Shown here: positions 7,896 to 18,156 of the stretch, one piece after another
Numbering within the stretch: position 1 is the first letter of the stretch
How the letters are laid out: every line of letters begins with the position of its first letter
Source of the DNA: Erwinia persicina NBRC 102418
Lineage (GTDB): Bacteria; Pseudomonadota; Gammaproteobacteria; Enterobacterales; Enterobacteriaceae
Assembly: GCF_001571305.1 (NCBI RefSeq)
Contig: NZ_BCTN01000003.1
Coordinates: 182,457 to 246,456 of the forward strand
Length of the DNA: 64,000 nt
Direction: 5' to 3'
The notes under the pieces: model-generated
What the model saw: only the letters and a program-made list of their open reading frames with translations
What the model was told of the DNA's origin: nothing
Databases searched by the model: none
Program-made: the position numbers and the translations under genes

Positions 7896-8850
7896 GACAA
7901 TAGCTATCGTCTAACAGCGTGAAGCGGTAAGCGCGCTGTGAGGAACAGATCACCTGATGATCCCGGGTGACAAAAATGGCCTCGATGTCGGGCGTATCGC
8001 GCAGGACACTGAGGCTTTTTTCTACCCCCATGCCATACAGCAGCGTGGTCCAGATATCCCCGTCAATCGAATCCGCAGAGATGATGGTCACACTCAGCAG
8101 TTCGTTATCCAGCGGGGTCCCCGTGCGTGGGTCAAGGATATGATGGTAACAGCGTCCGTCGTGTTCAAAGTAACGTTCATAGATACCGGAGGTCACCACG
8201 GACTGATGAGTGACGTCGATCACCCCAATCAGAGTATCAGGTTGAGCAAACGGCTTTTTCAGACCAATACCCCAGCCCTGCGCACCCGGATGCCCCAGCG
8301 TCTGGACGTTACCGCCCAGGTTGATCAGGGCACAATCGACGTGCTGCTGATGCAGATAGTCCCGCACCACATCTGCAATATAGCCTTTGGCGATTGCCCC
8401 CAGATCTATCTCCATACCGGCCTGCTGCAGAAAAACTGAGTGTGCGGCATCATCCAGTACCACCTGATGCGGGTCGGTCAGCGCCAGTAACGTCTTCAGT
8501 TCGCTTTCAGGCGGCACCGTATGCCCCTGAAAGCCAATTTTCCAGCGTTTGACCAGCGGACCGATAGCAAAGTTAAAACTGCTGTCAGGCAGCCTGCTGA
8601 CCTCACTGGCCCGCCTGATCAGCTGATAGACTGGCGGGCTGACGACCACAGGATGCCGCCCTGCCGCATGGTTAATCGCCATCACTTCAGACTGAGCACG
8701 GTTAACCGTCAATAAATTTTCCTGGTGCTTAATAAGACGAAACACCCGACCGGCGAGTGCTTCATTGTGTTCAAACAGTTTGAGCAGGATGGGTGACCCC
8801 ATCAGGACGGCGGAATAGGCGTACACGCCTGTTTCTGAGGACAATGTCAT
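7876..8850 (-). CDS. apbE: ApbE-type FAD:protein FMN transferase
   Basis: About 324 residues. Motifs seen are 'MGSP' near the start, 'EIDLGAIAKGYIADVV' in the middle and 'TSGIYERYF...HHILDPRTGTP' later, all typical of ApbE flavin transferases, which attach FMN through a phosphodiester bond to Thr or Ser in a D..(S/T)GAT motif. The start ATG at 8850 is preceded by GAGGA eight bases away; longer frames lack this. No lipobox is present, so it should act in the cytoplasm, matching its presumed substrate: the flavoprotein encoded 120 bp upstream with a 'DAVTGATTQS' motif. The two likely form an operon. Confidence 0.9.
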   Translation of the reverse strand: MTLSSETGVYAYSAVLMGSPILLKLFEHNEALAGRVFRLIKHQENLLTVNRAQSEVMAINHAAGRHPVVVSPPVYQLIRRASEVSRLPDSSFNFAIGPLVKRWKIGFQGHTVPPESELKTLLALTDPHQVVLDDAAHSVFLQQAGMEIDLGAIAKGYIADVVRDYLHQQHVDCALINLGGNVQTLGHPGAQGWGIGLKKPFAQPDTLIGVIDVTHQSVVTSGIYERYFEHDGRCYHHILDPRTGTPLDNELLSVTIISADSIDGDIWTTLLYGMGVEKSLSVLRDTPDIEAIFVTRDHQVICSSQRAYRFTLLDDSYCLTDNTA

Positions 8851-8970
8851 GCAGGGGTTCCTCAATGCGGGACGACAAGAAAACCGGTCGCCCGGGGTGG
8901 AAGAGGCCGACTGGCCGGGTCTGTGCCGGGCTGACGTTTTTCCGGTCAGCCCGTTCATACCTCGTGACCG

Positions 8971-11748
8971 TTAGCGCCGGGCGTAAGCCGCAGCGTTACG
9001 GCCGGCCAGGGTACCGAAGATGATGATATCGGCTACGGCATTTCCACCGATGCGGTTAGCACCGTGAATACCGCCGGCCACTTCCCCTGCCGCCCAGGCC
9101 CCGGGGATCACCTTTTTCTGCGCATCCAGCACCGATGTATCGGTGTTGATGGTCACGCCGCCCATGGTGTGGTGAACGCCCGGGGCGATGCGGATGGCGT
9201 AGTACGGTCCTTTATTCAGCGGATGGCGCAGGGCAGTGGTACGGCCAAAATCTTCATCCTTCTGCTGCGCCACAAAGCCGTTGTAGCGGCCCAGCGTGGT
9301 TTGCAGTGTTTCCTGATCCATATTCAGTTTCACCGCCAGCTCGTGCGGTGTGGGTGCGCTGATCACGAAGCCTTTGGCGATATACTCATCGGCCGCTTTG
9401 TTATTGCTGCGAACCTGATCGTCGAAGATAATCCAGGCGCTCTTCTCTGGCAGGGCAATAATCTCAGCAGACACTTTGTCGCGGGTTTCCATTTCGTTGT
9501 AGAAACGGTGACCAGCCTGGCTGACCAGGATGGCACCGCCGCCGCGAATCGATTCGGAAATCAGGTATGAGGTGGTCTGCTCCACGGTCGGATGGATCTG
9601 AATTTCACCCATATCAACGGTATCCGCGCCGATGTTCTGCAGCATGGCAATCCCGCTGCCGGTGGCACCTTTATGGTTGGTGGTCACAAAGCCGTCCAGC
9701 TCAGGACGGTATTTCACCACCATTTCGCGGTTGGCGCTGAAGCCCCCGGTGGCGACGATCACGCTTTTCGCATTGAGGATACGGGTGTCATTATACTCAT
9801 CCACCACTCTCACACCGCTGACCGCCCCATTCTCCATCAGAATTTCAGCGACAGAGGTTTCCAGCAGCACTTCAATATTGCGCTGGTTAATGTTCTTCAC
9901 CAGTCCGCTGATCAGGAAGCCGCCGACGGCTGAACGGTCTGCAGGACGGTGCGTACGGTCAATGCTCATGCCGCCGGTGATGGTGATATCGTTGAGTTCG
10001 ATACCGTTGCCCGCCAGCCACTCAATGGCTTCCGGGGCCAGGTTAACGAATTCACGCAGCAGTTCCGGGTTGTTTTTAAACTTGCCGCCTTTCAGCGTCT
10101 CGTCATAGAACAGCTCTTTGCTGTCTTCAATGCCTTTCAGTTTCTGGAAGCGGGTTTCTGCGGCATTCATACCGACGGAAGCCTTAATGGTGTTCCCGCC
10201 GATGGTCGGCATCTTCTCGATAATCACCACATGCGCCCCGGCATCACTCGCCTCGATCGCCGCGGCCAGACCGCCACCGCCGCTGCCGACCACAACCACA
10301 TCGTAATTCTGCGGAGCCTGCGGATTACCGCCCTCTTCGATCACGTGCTCCTTGCTGGAGGTAGTCATCGCACGGGAAACGGCTTTTTTCAGCGCCTCAC
10401 TCTGGGTGGTCGCACCGGTTACCGCGTCCACATGGGGACTGTTGGCCACCAGCATACGGGTACGCAGGCTTTCAAAGGTGGTGGTAAAGTCAACGTCAAG
10501 GCTGTCGTCAGGGATCAGCGAGATGTCGGTAATACGGTCGGTATCCAGCGTGACGTTGATTTTCAGCTTCAGCGCTTCGGCTTCCACTTTCTCCTGATAC
10601 ACACCTGCTTTATATTTGCGGCCGCTGGTGCTGACATCGCGGATCATGGCGTCAACCAGCGAGAAACGCCACAGCGGTTCAGGAATATTCAGCGCTTCAC
10701 GCTGGGTGCTGTCGATAAACAGCTCCAGATGATCGTTTTTAATGATGCGGTCTGCCCAGTCCGGGTAGGCGATACAGGCTTTACCGATCGCCACCAGATC
10801 ATAACCGGACTCCAGCGCCATCTCGGCATCGGCTTTATTCACCACCCCACCCACGCCAATCACCGGCACTCTGGCCAGGGTTGCTGAACGCGCGGCGAGG
10901 TATTTGGTGATCAGCGGGGTCGGATCTTCACGATCGACAATGGAGGAACGCAGCAGCTGCCCCACCGAGAAGTGAACGTAATCCAGTCCGCGTGCGGCCA
11001 GTTTTTCCAGCAGGTACAGCGTATCGTCAAAGCGGATGCCCGGGACTTCAATCTCTTCCGGGGAGAAGCGGTAGCCGATGATAAAGGACGAATCGGCGAA
11101 ACGTTCCACCATCTTATGGGTGATCTCCAGCACTTCCAGCGGGAAGCGGGCACGATTATCGCGGCTGCCGCCCCATTTATCGTCGCGCTGGTTAGAGTTC
11201 GGAGAGTAGAACTGCTGGATCAGATAGGTGTTAGCGCCGTGGATCTCCACGCCATCAAAACCGGCTTTAATCGCCCGGTTTACGGCGTCACCAAACTTGG
11301 TGATCATCACTTCCACTTCTTCGGCTGTCAGCGCCTGTGGCGTGGTCGCCCCTTCTCGCGGAGCGGCAATGGCACTCGGTGCGACCGGGGTGCGCCCCCC
11401 AATCAGTTCCGGCTCGACCATACGGCCACCGTGGTAGATTTGCAGGATGGCCTTAGAGCCTTCGGTCTTGATAGCGTGAGCAATTTTGGCGAGACCCGGG
11501 ATTTTGTTATCGCTGTCGATAGCGATAGCTCCGGGGAAGGCCGGGCCTTTCGGATCGATGAAGCAGCACTCAACGATCACCGTACCAATGCTGCCCGCAC
11601 GATCGCGGTAATATTCAACCAGTTCACTGGTGACGGTACCATCATAAAAACCGGTACAGGTGGTCATCGGTGCCATCAGCAGACGGTTTTTCAACACTGC
11701 GCCGTTAGGCAAAGTCAGCGGATTGAGAATAGGGGTTAACGTATTCAT
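8971..11748 (-). CDS. three-domain flavoprotein, NADH:fumarate reductase type
   Basis: 925 residues in three domains: an Old Yellow Enzyme-like TIM barrel (about 1-365, NADH:flavin oxidoreductase); an FMN-binding domain (about 375-470) with the flavinylation motif 'DAVTGATTQS'; and a FAD_binding_2 fumarate-reductase domain from about 485, opening with 'VVVVGSGGGGLAAAIEA' and carrying 'HPTVEQT', 'GHRFYNEM.TRD' and 'HHTMGGV', the regions holding the fumarate-reductase His and Arg residues. There is no signal peptide. From memory, a Klebsiella pneumoniae enzyme of this make-up is a soluble NADH:fumarate oxidoreductase with ApbE-attached FMN. Urocanate or another alpha,beta-unsaturated acid is an alternative substrate. 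Together with DcuSR and fumarase, fumarate is most likely. Confidence 0.88.
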   Translation of the reverse strand: MNTLTPILNPLTLPNGAVLKNRLLMAPMTTCTGFYDGTVTSELVEYYRDRAGSIGTVIVECCFIDPKGPAFPGAIAIDSDNKIPGLAKIAHAIKTEGSKAILQIYHGGRMVEPELIGGRTPVAPSAIAAPREGATTPQALTAEEVEVMITKFGDAVNRAIKAGFDGVEIHGANTYLIQQFYSPNSNQRDDKWGGSRDNRARFPLEVLEITHKMVERFADSSFIIGYRFSPEEIEVPGIRFDDTLYLLEKLAARGLDYVHFSVGQLLRSSIVDREDPTPLITKYLAARSATLARVPVIGVGGVVNKADAEMALESGYDLVAIGKACIAYPDWADRIIKNDHLELFIDSTQREALNIPEPLWRFSLVDAMIRDVSTSGRKYKAGVYQEKVEAEALKLKINVTLDTDRITDISLIPDDSLDVDFTTTFESLRTRMLVANSPHVDAVTGATTQSEALKKAVSRAMTTSSKEHVIEEGGNPQAPQNYDVVVVGSGGGGLAAAIEASDAGAHVVIIEKMPTIGGNTIKASVGMNAAETRFQKLKGIEDSKELFYDETLKGGKFKNNPELLREFVNLAPEAIEWLAGNGIELNDITITGGMSIDRTHRPADRSAVGGFLISGLVKNINQRNIEVLLETSVAEILMENGAVSGVRVVDEYNDTRILNAKSVIVATGGFSANREMVVKYRPELDGFVTTNHKGATGSGIAMLQNIGADTVDMGEIQIHPTVEQTTSYLISESIRGGGAILVSQAGHRFYNEMETRDKVSAEIIALPEKSAWIIFDDQVRSNNKAADEYIAKGFVISAPTPHELAVKLNMDQETLQTTLGRYNGFVAQQKDEDFGRTTALRHPLNKGPYYAIRIAPGVHHTMGGVTINTDTSVLDAQKKVIPGAWAAGEVAGGIHGANRIGGNAVADIIIFGTLAGRNAAAYARR

Positions 11749-12343
11749 AAGGTGGACTCCAAATTAAAAGTTCTGAATTCTGTTGCGGACAGCTATTTAT
11801 TATTTATATGAATGGTCCGATGTCATGGCGTTAATATAGCAATTTCTTTAGCTATATAAGCGATAACTTTAATTATTTAACTTTTGAATAAACAATTGCT
11901 TTTTATTACCTTAAAATGATATAAATACTTTCATTAATTGTTAACTAACAAGAACAAAAAATCAACTTATGGTTTACAATAAAATAAAAAACATTAAATT
12001 CAGTCACTTGCAAGTCAAAACACCTCTTTTACTGGAAATAAAAATGCCCTTATCAGGCATAATGAGCGGTTAAAGTGAACTTCGCTTATACTAATTCAAA
12101 CGCATTTGTTAAAAATAAAAGGGTCCTTTAATTTTTCTTGATCTAGATCAAAGTCTATATTTAAGGAAGTCGCATTATATTTATATCAAGCCGATAAATA
12201 ATGACGTCCCCTGGCAGGGACAGGCGAAAAAAGATTCAGGTATCACGGTAAAAAAGCGCAATAAACAGAAAAGAAAGTAAAAAAAAACCGCTATAACGCA
12301 CCGGGATACTTAACGCATTCTTATTAACTTGCAGACAAAAACT
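11749..12343. promoter_or_regulatory. AT-rich divergent regulatory region
   Basis: About 595 bp between the divergent flavoprotein and transporter genes. It is strongly AT-rich and contains a perfect FNR box (separate entry) and A/T tracts that could include DcuR or H-NS sites. No reading frame of interest is seen. Confidence 0.6.
12138..12151. promoter_or_regulatory. perfect FNR box
   Basis: TTGATCTAGATCAA matches the FNR consensus TTGAT-N4-ATCAA exactly. A TATAAT-like hexamer (within ATTATATTTATAT) lies about 30 bases downstream toward the transporter, putting the box centre about 42 bases before a plausible start of transcription, the standard class II position for anaerobic activation. 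Confidence 0.8.
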
Positions 12344-13855
12344 ATGAAACAGACATCGATAGTAAGTGAACCCGCAAAGGCCCCTCCTGCCCCCGCGGCG
12401 CAAAAAAAACGCCTGCTTATGTTGTTCCTGCCGGTTCTGGTGGCGGTACTGCTGCTGCTGGTGCCAGTTCCGCAAGGCCTGGAACCTCACGCGTGGCACT
12501 TCTTCGCCATCTTCGTTGGGGTCATTGTCGGTTTGATCTTTGAACCACTGCCGGGGGCAGTTATCGGCCTCACCGGCGTGGTGGTGATCGCGCTGTTCAG
12601 TCAGTGGCTGCTGTTCAGCCCGGCTGAACTGGCCGATCCGAAATTCAAAACGGCAGCTCAGGCCTTTAAATGGGCGGTGAGCGGGTTTGGTAACTCTACC
12701 GTCTGGCTGATCTTCGGGGCCTTTATGTTCGCTGCGGGCTACGACAAAACGCAGTTTGGCCGTCGTCTGGCGCTGATTCTGGTGAAATACCTGGGTCGCC
12801 GCAGCCTGACCCTGGGTTACGCTATTACCTTCGCGGACCTGCTGCTGGCCCCTTTCACTCCGTCCAATACCGCGCGCAGCGGAGGCACTATCTACCCGAT
12901 TATTGCCAACCTGCCGCCGCTGTACGGTTCAAAACCTAATGACCCCAGTGCCCGTAAGATTGGTTCTTACCTGATGTGGGTGGCCATCACCGCAGCCTGT
13001 ATCACCAGCTCCATGTTCCTTTCCGCGCTGGCCCCAAACCTGCTGGCCCTGGCTCTGGTGAAAAGCGTTGTGGGCTTCGATATCTCCTGGGGTATGTGGT
13101 TCCTCGCCTTCCTGCCGCTGGGTCTGATATTGCTGCTGACCATGCCGCTGCTGGCCTACTGGCTCTATCCACCGGAAGTGAAATTCAACGATGAAGTGCC
13201 GCGCTGGGCCATCAGTGAACTGGAAAAACTGGGTAAGCTGTCCCGTAATGAAATCCTGCTGCTGGTGTTCGTGGTCTCGGCCCTGCTGATGTGGATCTTC
13301 GCTACCGCATGGATTGAACCGGCCATGGCTGCCCTGCTGGTGGTGGTGCTGATGCTGTGGACCGGCGTCCTCAACTGGAACGACATTACCAGCAACAAAC
13401 CGGCCTGGAACACCTTTGCCTGGTTTGCCACTCTGGTAGCGCTGGCAGACGGCCTGGCTCGCGTCGGCTTTATTGCCTGGCTGGGTAAAGAAGGGGGAAT
13501 GCTGCTGCAGGGCTATGATCCACAGGTTTCAGCCGTCGTGCTGATGATTGCCTTCTTCCTGCTGCACTACCTGTTCGCCAGTACCACAGCACATACCACC
13601 GCGCTACTGCCGGCCATGCTGACCATCGCGGCATCAATTCCGGGCATTAATATGCCGGTATTCTGCCTGATGATGTGTACCTCACTGGGTGTGATGGGCA
13701 TTATCACCCCTTACGGTACCGGCCCAAGCCCGATTTACTACGGTAGCGGCTACCTGCCCACCAAAGACTACTGGCGTCTGGGCACCATCTTCGGTGCTAT
13801 CTTCCTCTGCGCACTGATGCTGATTGGCTATCCGTGGATGGTGATGATGTTCTGA
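12344..13855 (+). CDS. DASS-family anion/dicarboxylate transporter (CitT/YbhI-like)
   Basis: 503 residues, mostly membrane helices. It has the paired substrate and sodium-site motifs of the divalent anion:Na+ symporter / antiporter family: 'PSNTARSGG' in the first half and 'STTAHTTALLPAM' in the second. It resembles E. coli CitT, TtdT and YbhI and plant dicarboxylate translocators. The ATG at 12344 is preferred over an upstream TTG; its ribosome-binding site is weak. With an FNR box upstream and fumarase downstream, it probably brings in malate, tartrate or citrate, perhaps in exchange for succinate. The exact substrate is inferred from context only. Confidence 0.87.
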   Translation: MKQTSIVSEPAKAPPAPAAQKKRLLMLFLPVLVAVLLLLVPVPQGLEPHAWHFFAIFVGVIVGLIFEPLPGAVIGLTGVVVIALFSQWLLFSPAELADPKFKTAAQAFKWAVSGFGNSTVWLIFGAFMFAAGYDKTQFGRRLALILVKYLGRRSLTLGYAITFADLLLAPFTPSNTARSGGTIYPIIANLPPLYGSKPNDPSARKIGSYLMWVAITAACITSSMFLSALAPNLLALALVKSVVGFDISWGMWFLAFLPLGLILLLTMPLLAYWLYPPEVKFNDEVPRWAISELEKLGKLSRNEILLLVFVVSALLMWIFATAWIEPAMAALLVVVLMLWTGVLNWNDITSNKPAWNTFAWFATLVALADGLARVGFIAWLGKEGGMLLQGYDPQVSAVVLMIAFFLLHYLFASTTAHTTALLPAMLTIAASIPGINMPVFCLMMCTSLGVMGIITPYGTGPSPIYYGSGYLPTKDYWRLGTIFGAIFLCALMLIGYPWMVMMF

Positions 13856-14037
13856 TGCGGACTTAACGGTTAATTTCGCACTCAGGCATGCAGATGTTGC
13901 AACAATGTTATACCATTCCTGACCTGCCGATCCGAGCCCGGGCCGGCAGGACAAAAAAATAAAACAGATATCGCCATTAATGTTGCCGGGCCTCCGCGTC
14001 AGAGAAGGATGGCAGCACATCATTAAGTGAGAGCACA

Positions 14038-15684
14038 ATGTCGAAAAAACCTTTCCATTATCAGACCCCGTTCCCTCTTGCCAAAGAGGATACCGAATAC
14101 TACCTGCTGACCCGCGACCACGTTTCCGTGACCGAATTCGAAGGACAGGAAATCCTCAAGGTCGAGCCACAGGCGCTGACGCTGCTGGCACAGCAGGCCT
14201 TCCATGACGCCTCATTTATGCTGCGCCCTGCCCACCAGCGTCAGGTGGCAGCGATCCTTGCCGATCCCGAGGCCAGTGAAAATGATAAGTATGTCGCCCT
14301 GCAGTTCCTGAGGAACTCTGAAATCGCCGCCAAAGGCATTCTGCCGACCTGCCAGGACACCGGCACCGCGATAATCATGGGTAAAAAAGGCCAGCGTGTC
14401 TGGACCGGCGGCGGCGATGAAGCCGCCCTGGCCCAGGGCGTGTACAACACCTATACAGAAGATAACCTGCGCTATTCGCAAAATGCCCCGCTGGATATGT
14501 ACAAAGAGGTCAATACCGGCACCAACCTGCCCGCGCAGATCGACCTCTACAGCGTTGACGGCGATGAGTATAAATTCCTGTGCATGGCAAAAGGCGGCGG
14601 TTCAGCCAACAAAACTTACCTGTATCAGGAAACCAAAGCGCTGCTCACCCCGGGTAAACTGAAAGATTACCTGACTGAAAAAATGCGCAGCCTCGGCACG
14701 GCCGCCTGTCCACCGTACCATATTGCCTTTGTCATCGGCGGCACCTCGGCTGACAGCACGCTGAAAACCGTCAAGCTGGCCTCCACGCACTATTATGACG
14801 AGCTGCCGACCGAGGGTAATGAACACGGTCAGGCGTTCCGCGACGTTCAGCTGGAACAGGAACTGCTGCTGGCTGCACAGCAGCTGGGCCTCGGAGCGCA
14901 GTTCGGCGGCAAATACTTTGCCCATGATATCCGCGTGATCCGCCTGCCGCGTCACGGCGCATCCTGTCCGCTGGCGATGGCCGTCTCCTGCTCCGCTGAC
15001 CGTAATATCAAAGCGAAGATCAACCGCGACGGGATCTGGATTGAGAAACTGGAAGAGAATCCGGGCCAGTACATTCCGGTTGAACTGCGCCAGCAGGGTG
15101 AAGGCGATGTGGTGCAGGTTGACCTGAATCGTCCCATGAAGGCAATCCTTGCCCAACTGTCGGCATACCCGGTGTCGACCCGCCTGTCGCTGAGTGGCAC
15201 CATTATCGTTGGCCGCGATATTGCCCATGCCAAACTGAAAGAGCGCATTGACAGCGGTGACGGCCTGCCGCAGTACATCAAGGATCACCCGGTCTACTAC
15301 GCCGGCCCGGCCAAAACGCCTGAAGGGTATGCGTCCGGCTCTCTCGGCCCGACAACCGCCGGACGTATGGACTCTTACGTTGACCAGTTGCAGGCCAACG
15401 GCGGCAGCATGATCATGCTGGCAAAAGGCAACCGCAGCCAGCAGGTTACAGATGCCTGCCACAAGCACGGCGGTTTCTACCTCGGCAGCATTGGCGGCCC
15501 GGCTGCCGTGCTGGCGCAGCAGAGCATCAAGAGTCTGGAGTGCATTGAGTACCCTGAACTGGGGATGGAAGCCATCTGGAAGATCGAAGTGGAGAACTTC
15601 CCGGCCTTTATTCTGGTCGATGATAAAGGCAACGACTTCTTCCAGCAGATCCAGCAAAACCAATGCGATAAGTGCGTAAAATAA
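14038..15684 (+). CDS. fumB: class I fumarate hydratase (FumA/FumB type)
   Basis: 548 residues, the normal length of iron-sulfur fumarases. The three cluster cysteines known from E. coli FumA are in place: '[10 protein letters not shown]' (about 105), 'GTAACPPYH' (about 224) and 'HGASCPLAM' (about 318). The C-terminal beta domain includes '[13 protein letters not shown]' and ends 'NQCDKCVK'. It interconverts malate and fumarate in the cytoplasm. In this setting, behind an FNR-controlled transporter and next to DcuSR and a soluble fumarate reductase, an anaerobic FumB-like role making fumarate from malate is likely; fumA and fumB cannot be told apart with certainty from sequence. A terminator-like hairpin follows. 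Confidence 0.88.
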   Translation: MSKKPFHYQTPFPLAKEDTEYYLLTRDHVSVTEFEGQEILKVEPQALTLLAQQAFHDASFMLRPAHQRQVAAILADPEASENDKYVALQFLRNSEIAAKGILPTCQDTGTAIIMGKKGQRVWTGGGDEAALAQGVYNTYTEDNLRYSQNAPLDMYKEVNTGTNLPAQIDLYSVDGDEYKFLCMAKGGGSANKTYLYQETKALLTPGKLKDYLTEKMRSLGTAACPPYHIAFVIGGTSADSTLKTVKLASTHYYDELPTEGNEHGQAFRDVQLEQELLLAAQQLGLGAQFGGKYFAHDIRVIRLPRHGASCPLAMAVSCSADRNIKAKINRDGIWIEKLEENPGQYIPVELRQQGEGDVVQVDLNRPMKAILAQLSAYPVSTRLSLSGTIIVGRDIAHAKLKERIDSGDGLPQYIKDHPVYYAGPAKTPEGYASGSLGPTTAGRMDSYVDQLQANGGSMIMLAKGNRSQQVTDACHKHGGFYLGSIGGPAAVLAQQSIKSLECIEYPELGMEAIWKIEVENFPAFILVDDKGNDFFQQIQQNQCDKCVK

Positions 15685-15700
15685 TCGCGTAACCCGGTAT

Positions 15701-15722
15701 TCCCCTCCCGCTGCGGAGGGGA
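15701..15722 (+). terminator. hairpin after fumarase gene
   Basis: TCCCCTCC and GGAGGGGA flank a six-base loop, 17 bp after the stop. It lacks a strong T run. Confidence 0.5.
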
Positions 15723-15892
15723 TGCCATTGTCACGAAAACGTCATAAACCCCCCTTCCTTTTACAGATCAACCTGTTAGTCGCTACTCTCTTCGTTTTCC
15801 CCTTTCCTGCCGATTAAAGTCACTGCCGATTGGGTCGATACCACTGGCGTATGTGACCTTATTGATTTTTTTAACCGGGAAATCCTGACGCT

Positions 15893-17470
15893 ATGAAACT
15901 GAATCACCTCTCCATCGGACAGCGACTGAGCCTGCTGGCGGCTATCTTACTGCTGGCCACCCTGTTTACCGGCCTGCGTGGTCTGATGATCAACGCTGAT
16001 GGACTGAGACAGAATCAACATATTTTGGCCACGGAAGCGACCATCGCAGAGAGTATCGATACCGCACGCAACGCGCAGGTACAGTTTAAAATCCAGGTTC
16101 AGGAGTGGAAAAATACCCTGCTGCGTGGCACTCAGGGTCAGGAAAAATTCGATCAGTATCGCACGGCCTTTATCGCCCGCAGTCAGAACACCCAGCGCCT
16201 GCTCACTCAACTGAGCAGCATGCTGCCACAAATCGGCCTGAGTAATGCGGAGGTGCTGAAAACACGGACACTGCATGCCGCACTGGAAGCGCACTATCTT
16301 TCCGCTCTGCAGCAGTATGACCTGCGGGACAGCGGCAGCGCCCACCGTGTCGACCGTCTGGTGACGGGCATCGATCGTGAACCCACCCGGATGATTGATG
16401 AAGTGGTCAGCACCACGCTGAAGCAGGCAATGCTGCTGCGTCAGCAGAGTGAAGCGCGCAACCTGCACCAGTACCAGCAAACCCGCCTGATGCTGCTGCT
16501 GGCAATGGGCCTGACGCTGCTGGCCGGGACGCTGATCACCTGGTGGTTGATCCGCAGTATTACCCGCCCGCTGGCTCAGGCGGTTTCTGTCGCCCGCGCC
16601 GTGGCATCCGGCGATTTGCAGACGACTATTGTAGTCAGCGGTCGTGATGAAACGGCCGGGCTGATGCATGCCCTGCACGACATGAACGGCAATCTGACGC
16701 GCATTGTCTCCGGCGTTCGTGCCGGAACGGAGACCATTGCCTCGGCCTCCGCTGAGATCGCCACCGGCAGCCGCGAGCTGTCCACCCGCAATGAAGCCCA
16801 GGCCAGCGCGATTGTGCAGACAGCAGCCTCGATGGAAGAACTGACTTCGGTGGTAAAAAATAACGCAGAAAATTCGCGCATCGCCAGCGATATCTCCATT
16901 GAAGCCTGCGCCGTCGCCAGCCAGGGCGGTGAAGTGGTTGAACAGGTGGTTCAGACCATGAGTGAGATCCACCAGTTCTCTACCGAAATCAGCAATATTA
17001 TCGGGGTCATCGACAGCATCGCCTTCCAGACCAATATCCTGGCGCTCAACGCGGCGGTCGAAGCTGCACGCGCCGGCAGCGAGGGACGGGGTTTTGCTGT
17101 GGTGGCGGCCGAAGTCCGGGCGCTGGCACACCGTTCTGCCACGGCGGCAAAAGAGATCGGCACGCTGATCGATCGCTCTGTGACGCGCATCAATGCGGGA
17201 AATTCGCTGGTGAAGGTAGCAGGCAGCGCCATGGAAGAGATCGTCAGCAGCGTGCAGCGCGTCAGCCAGCTGGTGGAAACCATCTCGATGGCCAGCGGCG
17301 AGCAGAGCAGCGGGATTGACCAGGTGAATGTCGCGGTGGTGCAGATGGATGCTGCCACCCAGCAGAACGCCACGCTGTCTCAGGCGTCGGCAGCAGCGGC
17401 TCAGGCCATGCAGCGGCAGGCAGAACAGCTGCTGGAGATGGTGCGGGTCTTTAAGCTTCGCGAAGTGTAA
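15893..17470 (+). CDS. methyl-accepting chemotaxis protein
   Basis: 525 residues. Membrane helix 1 is at about 9-30, a helical periplasmic sensor at about 31-195 (four-helix-bundle type, Gln- and Arg-rich), membrane helix 2 near 198-218, then HAMP and a long coiled-coil signalling domain with the invariant hairpin tip 'FQTNILALNAAVEAARAG' and 'FAVVAAEVRALA.RSA'. The C terminus ends in 'VRVFKLREV' and lacks the NWETF CheR/CheB tether, so it may depend on other receptors for adaptation. No CheA/CheW genes are nearby. Its position after the fumarate block makes a dicarboxylate ligand possible, but this is only inference. Confidence 0.9.
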   Translation: MKLNHLSIGQRLSLLAAILLLATLFTGLRGLMINADGLRQNQHILATEATIAESIDTARNAQVQFKIQVQEWKNTLLRGTQGQEKFDQYRTAFIARSQNTQRLLTQLSSMLPQIGLSNAEVLKTRTLHAALEAHYLSALQQYDLRDSGSAHRVDRLVTGIDREPTRMIDEVVSTTLKQAMLLRQQSEARNLHQYQQTRLMLLLAMGLTLLAGTLITWWLIRSITRPLAQAVSVARAVASGDLQTTIVVSGRDETAGLMHALHDMNGNLTRIVSGVRAGTETIASASAEIATGSRELSTRNEAQASAIVQTAASMEELTSVVKNNAENSRIASDISIEACAVASQGGEVVEQVVQTMSEIHQFSTEISNIIGVIDSIAFQTNILALNAAVEAARAGSEGRGFAVVAAEVRALAHRSATAAKEIGTLIDRSVTRINAGNSLVKVAGSAMEEIVSSVQRVSQLVETISMASGEQSSGIDQVNVAVVQMDAATQQNATLSQASAAAAQAMQRQAEQLLEMVRVFKLREV

Positions 17471-17483
17471 CCACCAACAGAAG

Positions 17484-17517
17484 CCTGCCCGCTGGCGTCA
17501 GTACACCGTCGGGCAGG
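17484..17517. terminator. hairpin between convergent genes
   Basis: CCTGCCCG and CGGGCAGG flank an 18-base loop between the chemoreceptor and the opposing DUF805 gene. It could serve both, but neither side has a long T run. Confidence 0.35.
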
Positions 17518-17525
17518 TCAGCGGC

Positions 17526-17990
17526 TCAGGCCTGAGCAGGTTCCGGCACGACGCTTTTTTTGCAGCAGAGAACAATCATGATCACCAGCGGCACCCAGCC
17601 GAGCAGCACCGACAGCACCATCTGTCCGTAGATAAAGGTTTCCGGCGTGGCGAAACCGCGCAGGATCGCCGTCAGCAGCTTAAACAGGCCGGAGGTAATG
17701 AAGATGGCACCGAACCACCAGCCCGACCGGTTGATATCGTGCATGCGGCGAATACCGACGGCGATAAACGGCAGCAGAAACAGCAGGGAGAACAGCGACT
17801 GCGCCATTGAGCCATAAAACATCGCGGCACGCGAACCGGCCAGCGCCAGCAGAGACATCACCAGCACGCCCAGTAGCAGCGACACCAGGATATTAATGCC
17901 AAGAAATACCCAGAATTCCTTTCTGCCCGCCCGCCCCTGAAAGTTGACATACCCTTTCCAGCCGCGCAGGTAACACTGCCATACCGTCAT
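17526..17990 (-). CDS. DUF805 membrane protein (YhaH/YhaI-like)
   Basis: About 154 residues. It opens with 'YLRGWKGYVNFQGRAGRKEFW', the hallmark of DUF805 proteins (E. coli YhaH, YhaI), followed by about four membrane helices with the 'RRMHDINRSGWW' loop between helices 2 and 3. The start is taken at the Met before 'TVWQCYLRGW', as in the family; in-frame upstream codons would add ~32 unrelated residues. The tail ends in KKSVVPEPAQA. An inner-membrane protein of unknown function, convergent with the chemoreceptor gene. Confidence 0.8.
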   Translation of the reverse strand: MTVWQCYLRGWKGYVNFQGRAGRKEFWVFLGINILVSLLLGVLVMSLLALAGSRAAMFYGSMAQSLFSLLFLLPFIAVGIRRMHDINRSGWWFGAIFITSGLFKLLTAILRGFATPETFIYGQMVLSVLLGWVPLVIMIVLCCKKSVVPEPAQA

Positions 17991-18156
17991 GCCTGTTCCC
18001 CTGAACTCTTTAATTTTACCGGCATCATAGCGGGATAACGCCTGTCGCGTCATCCTGCAGCAGACGATTAACGACGGCAAAGCCATTGAAGCGTGATCTG
18101 CTTTCGGCTTACTATTCGCGGGCTCATCAACGCTCCATTACCTACCGGAAAGGATT

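Noticed and set aside
9949..10887. Long plus-strand frame opposite the flavoprotein gene
   Set aside because: A high-GC codon shadow of the well-supported reductase gene; His/Gly/Gln-rich with no recognisable domain.
15947..17131. 394-codon frame antisense to the chemoreceptor
   Set aside because: Mirror of a strongly supported chemoreceptor with canonical motifs; composition is typical of a shadow frame.
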